From Paraburkholderia sp. D15 (GTDB lineage: Bacteria > Pseudomonadota > Gammaproteobacteria > Burkholderiales > Burkholderiaceae), in assembly GCF_029910215.1 (NCBI RefSeq), contig NZ_CP110395.1, positions 3,720,001-3,784,000 of the forward strand: 64,000 bases of DNA, given 5' to 3'. Each line of letters begins with the position of its first letter. Positions within the stretch are counted from its first letter, which is position 1. Shown here piece after piece: positions 62,257-64,000 of this stretch. Below the pieces are notes generated by a model, which searched no databases, had not been told where the DNA came from, and worked only from the letters and a program-made list of their open reading frames with translations. The position numbers were made by a program, and so were the translations under genes.

Positions 62257-63903
62257 TCAGAACCCCGCGGCCAGCCCATCGCGGCGGCTGTCGCTCGCCG
62301 CCACATAACCGCGCTCCGGCTCGTCGCGATCCAGCTTCCAGATGTACTGGCCGGAGCCGAAGTCCATGTACGGATCGTCGACCGACTTGATCGTGTGGCC
62401 CCGCTTCTGCAATGCGGCGGCGGTGTCCGGATCGAGCGTCGCTTCGATGTCGATGGTGAAGTCGCGGTTGACCTTCCAGCGCGGCGCGTCGCAGGCGGCC
62501 TGCGGCTGCTGGCCGTAGTCGAGCATCCGCACGATCGATTGCAGATGCCCCTGCGGCTGCATGTCGCCACCCATCACGCCGAAGCTCATCACCGCTTCCT
62601 GGCGGCCGTCCACCTGCTGCGTGAGGAACGACGGAATGATCGTGTGGAACGGCCGCTTGCCGCCTTCCACGACGTTCGGCGACTTCGGGTCCATCGAGAA
62701 ACCGCAGCCGCGGTTCTGCATCGCGATGCCGCTGTCCGGCACCACGATGCCCGAGCCGAAGCCCATGTAGTTCGACTGGATGAAGCTGACCATCATGCCG
62801 CGCTCGTCCGCCACGGACATATAGATCGTGCCGCCCGCCTTCGGCATGCCGAAGTCGAACTGCGTGGCGCGCTTGTGATCGATCAGCTTCGCGCGCGACG
62901 TGAGGTACGCGTCGTCGAGCATCTGTTCGGGCGTGACGTCCATGGAACGTGGGTCGGCCACGTAGCGGTAGACGTCGGCGAATGCGAGCTTCATCGCTTC
63001 GATCTGCAGATGCTGCGATTCGACGTTATCGACCGCCAGTTCCTTCACGTCGAATTTTTCGAGGATGCCCAGCGCGATCAACGCCGCGATCCCCTGCCCG
63101 TTCGGCGGAATCTCGTGCACCGTGTAGCCGCGATAATCCTTGCCGATCGGCTCGACCCAATCCGCGCGGTAGTTGCGCAGGTCGTCCAGCGTCATCGCGC
63201 CGCCGCCTTCGCGGGCGAATGCCGCGATCTGCTCGGCGATCTCGCCTTCGTAATACGCGCGCGGGCCCTGTTCGGCGAGCTTGCGCAGCGTCTTCGCGTG
63301 GCCGGGGAAGCGCACCAGCTCGCTGACCTCCGGCGCGCGGCCGCGCGGCATGAAGGTTGGCGCGAAGCCTGGCAGGTCTTTCAGTTCGGGCACGGCGGCC
63401 GCCCATTTGTAGGCGACGATGCTCGCCACCGCATGGCCGCGCTCGGCGATTTCGATCGCGGGCTCCATCAGATCGGCGAACGGCAGCGAGCCGAATTTCT
63501 GGTGCAGCGCCTCCCAACCGGCGATCACGCCCGGCACCGTCACCGAGTCCCAGCCGCGCTTGGGCTGGATCGCGAGACCGTTGTCCTCGCCGTATTTGCG
63601 CTTGAAGTAGTCGACGTTCCACGCCGCCGGCGACACGCCCGACGCGTTCAGGCCGTGCAGCTTCCGGCCGTCCCACACCAGCGCGAACGCGTCACCGCCG
63701 AGACCGCACGACACCGGCTCGACCACCGTGATGGCCGCGGCGGCCGCGATGGCCGCATCGACGGCATTGCCGCCTTTCCACAGCATGCGCAGGCCGGCCT
63801 GGGCGGCGAGCGGATGCGAAGTCGAAACGATGTTGCGCGCGAATACGGGCAGGCGCGGCGTCGGATACGGGTTTTGCCAGTTGAAGCCAGTCATGTCGAA
63901 CAC
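62257..63903 (-). CDS. Gamma-glutamyltransferase family protein
   Basis: A 548-residue Ntn-hydrolase of the GGT family: STSHPLAAQAGLRMLWKGGN, the active-site region NAVDAAIAAAAAITVVEP, and the autocleavage nucleophile Thr in AGGTIYMSVADERGMM. Later come PNVVEGGKRPFHTIIPS and FGVMGGDMQPQGHLQ. It lacks a clear signal peptide, so it is more like the cytoplasmic YwrD-type branch than secreted GGT. The oddly placed MSV instead of the usual THxSV after the Thr fits that branch. It is upstream of an MHS transporter on the same strand, 105 bases away. Confidence 0.9.
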   Translation of the reverse strand: MFDMTGFNWQNPYPTPRLPVFARNIVSTSHPLAAQAGLRMLWKGGNAVDAAIAAAAAITVVEPVSCGLGGDAFALVWDGRKLHGLNASGVSPAAWNVDYFKRKYGEDNGLAIQPKRGWDSVTVPGVIAGWEALHQKFGSLPFADLMEPAIEIAERGHAVASIVAYKWAAAVPELKDLPGFAPTFMPRGRAPEVSELVRFPGHAKTLRKLAEQGPRAYYEGEIAEQIAAFAREGGGAMTLDDLRNYRADWVEPIGKDYRGYTVHEIPPNGQGIAALIALGILEKFDVKELAVDNVESQHLQIEAMKLAFADVYRYVADPRSMDVTPEQMLDDAYLTSRAKLIDHKRATQFDFGMPKAGGTIYMSVADERGMMVSFIQSNYMGFGSGIVVPDSGIAMQNRGCGFSMDPKSPNVVEGGKRPFHTIIPSFLTQQVDGRQEAVMSFGVMGGDMQPQGHLQSIVRMLDYGQQPQAACDAPRWKVNRDFTIDIEATLDPDTAAALQKRGHTIKSVDDPYMDFGSGQYIWKLDRDEPERGYVAASDSRRDGLAAGF

Positions 63904-64000
63904 TCTCTAAGGCGAATTACATCAAGCCAACACAGGACCTCGAATTGCAGCGTGATCCGGCCCAAAAAACAAATTCATTTATCAAATGAATAAATGCACA

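Overview
The window is a high-GC betaproteobacterial chromosome segment. Its gene content and order (pyk-pgk, azlCD, ilvE, waaF; DUF2889-sucC-sucD-terC-pilA-pglL; recA-recX) fit the large chromosome of a Burkholderia or Paraburkholderia-like organism. This assignment rests on recognised protein families and synteny, not on a database search.

Layout. Positions 1-11.3 kb hold housekeeping genes: glycolysis (pyk, pgk), branched-chain amino acid export and synthesis (azlC, azlD, ilvE), LPS heptosyltransferase waaF, a YheT-type hydrolase, a BepA-like periplasmic protease and moaC. A small lower-GC patch (11.4-12.7 kb: a PH/SHOCT protein and an LprI-like protein) follows. Positions 12.9-21.6 kb hold an O-oligosaccharyltransferase next to the type IV pilin it probably modifies, a TerC-family membrane protein, sucD/sucC with a translationally coupled DUF2889 gene, recX and recA with a clear SOS box. 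Positions 21.8-26.0 kb hold a TctD/TctE-like two-component pair and an MHS-type transporter, ending at a tRNA-Met gene.

The tRNA marks the left edge of an accessory region of about 11.6 kb (26.2-37.8 kb). It starts with a broken integrase relic. It carries a tightly coupled three-gene operon (class I methyltransferase, UvrD-like SF1 helicase, and a large protein ending in an AlkB-type 2OG-Fe(II) oxygenase domain), each junction being an ATGA overlap. I do not recognise this trio as a named system; it is the best candidate here for an undescribed defence or nucleic-acid-modification system. After an IS3-family relic comes an orphan type VI secretion effector island in inverted arrangement: PAAR, VRR-NUC nuclease effector (TseV-like) and two TsiV-like immunity genes on the plus strand, facing a third TsiV and a second TseV on the minus strand. 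The second effector has lost its PAAR gene, and a 32-codon mini-ORF sits exactly in its place. Both copies are preceded by relics of the same divergent gene.

Positions 37.9-64 kb return to chromosome-like content: a chemoreceptor; a Tat-exported phospholipase C with a lipoprotein and a phosphatase/LamG lipoprotein; LysR and MarR regulators; a DHA2 efflux pump with an old-yellow-enzyme-type reductase; galactonate dehydratase with a divergent GntR/FCD regulator and a perfect 18-bp palindrome between them; copC/copD; two c-type cytochromes; a hemolysin-III-like protein; RhlE helicase; a ferritin-like protein; another MHS transporter; and a gamma-glutamyltransferase.
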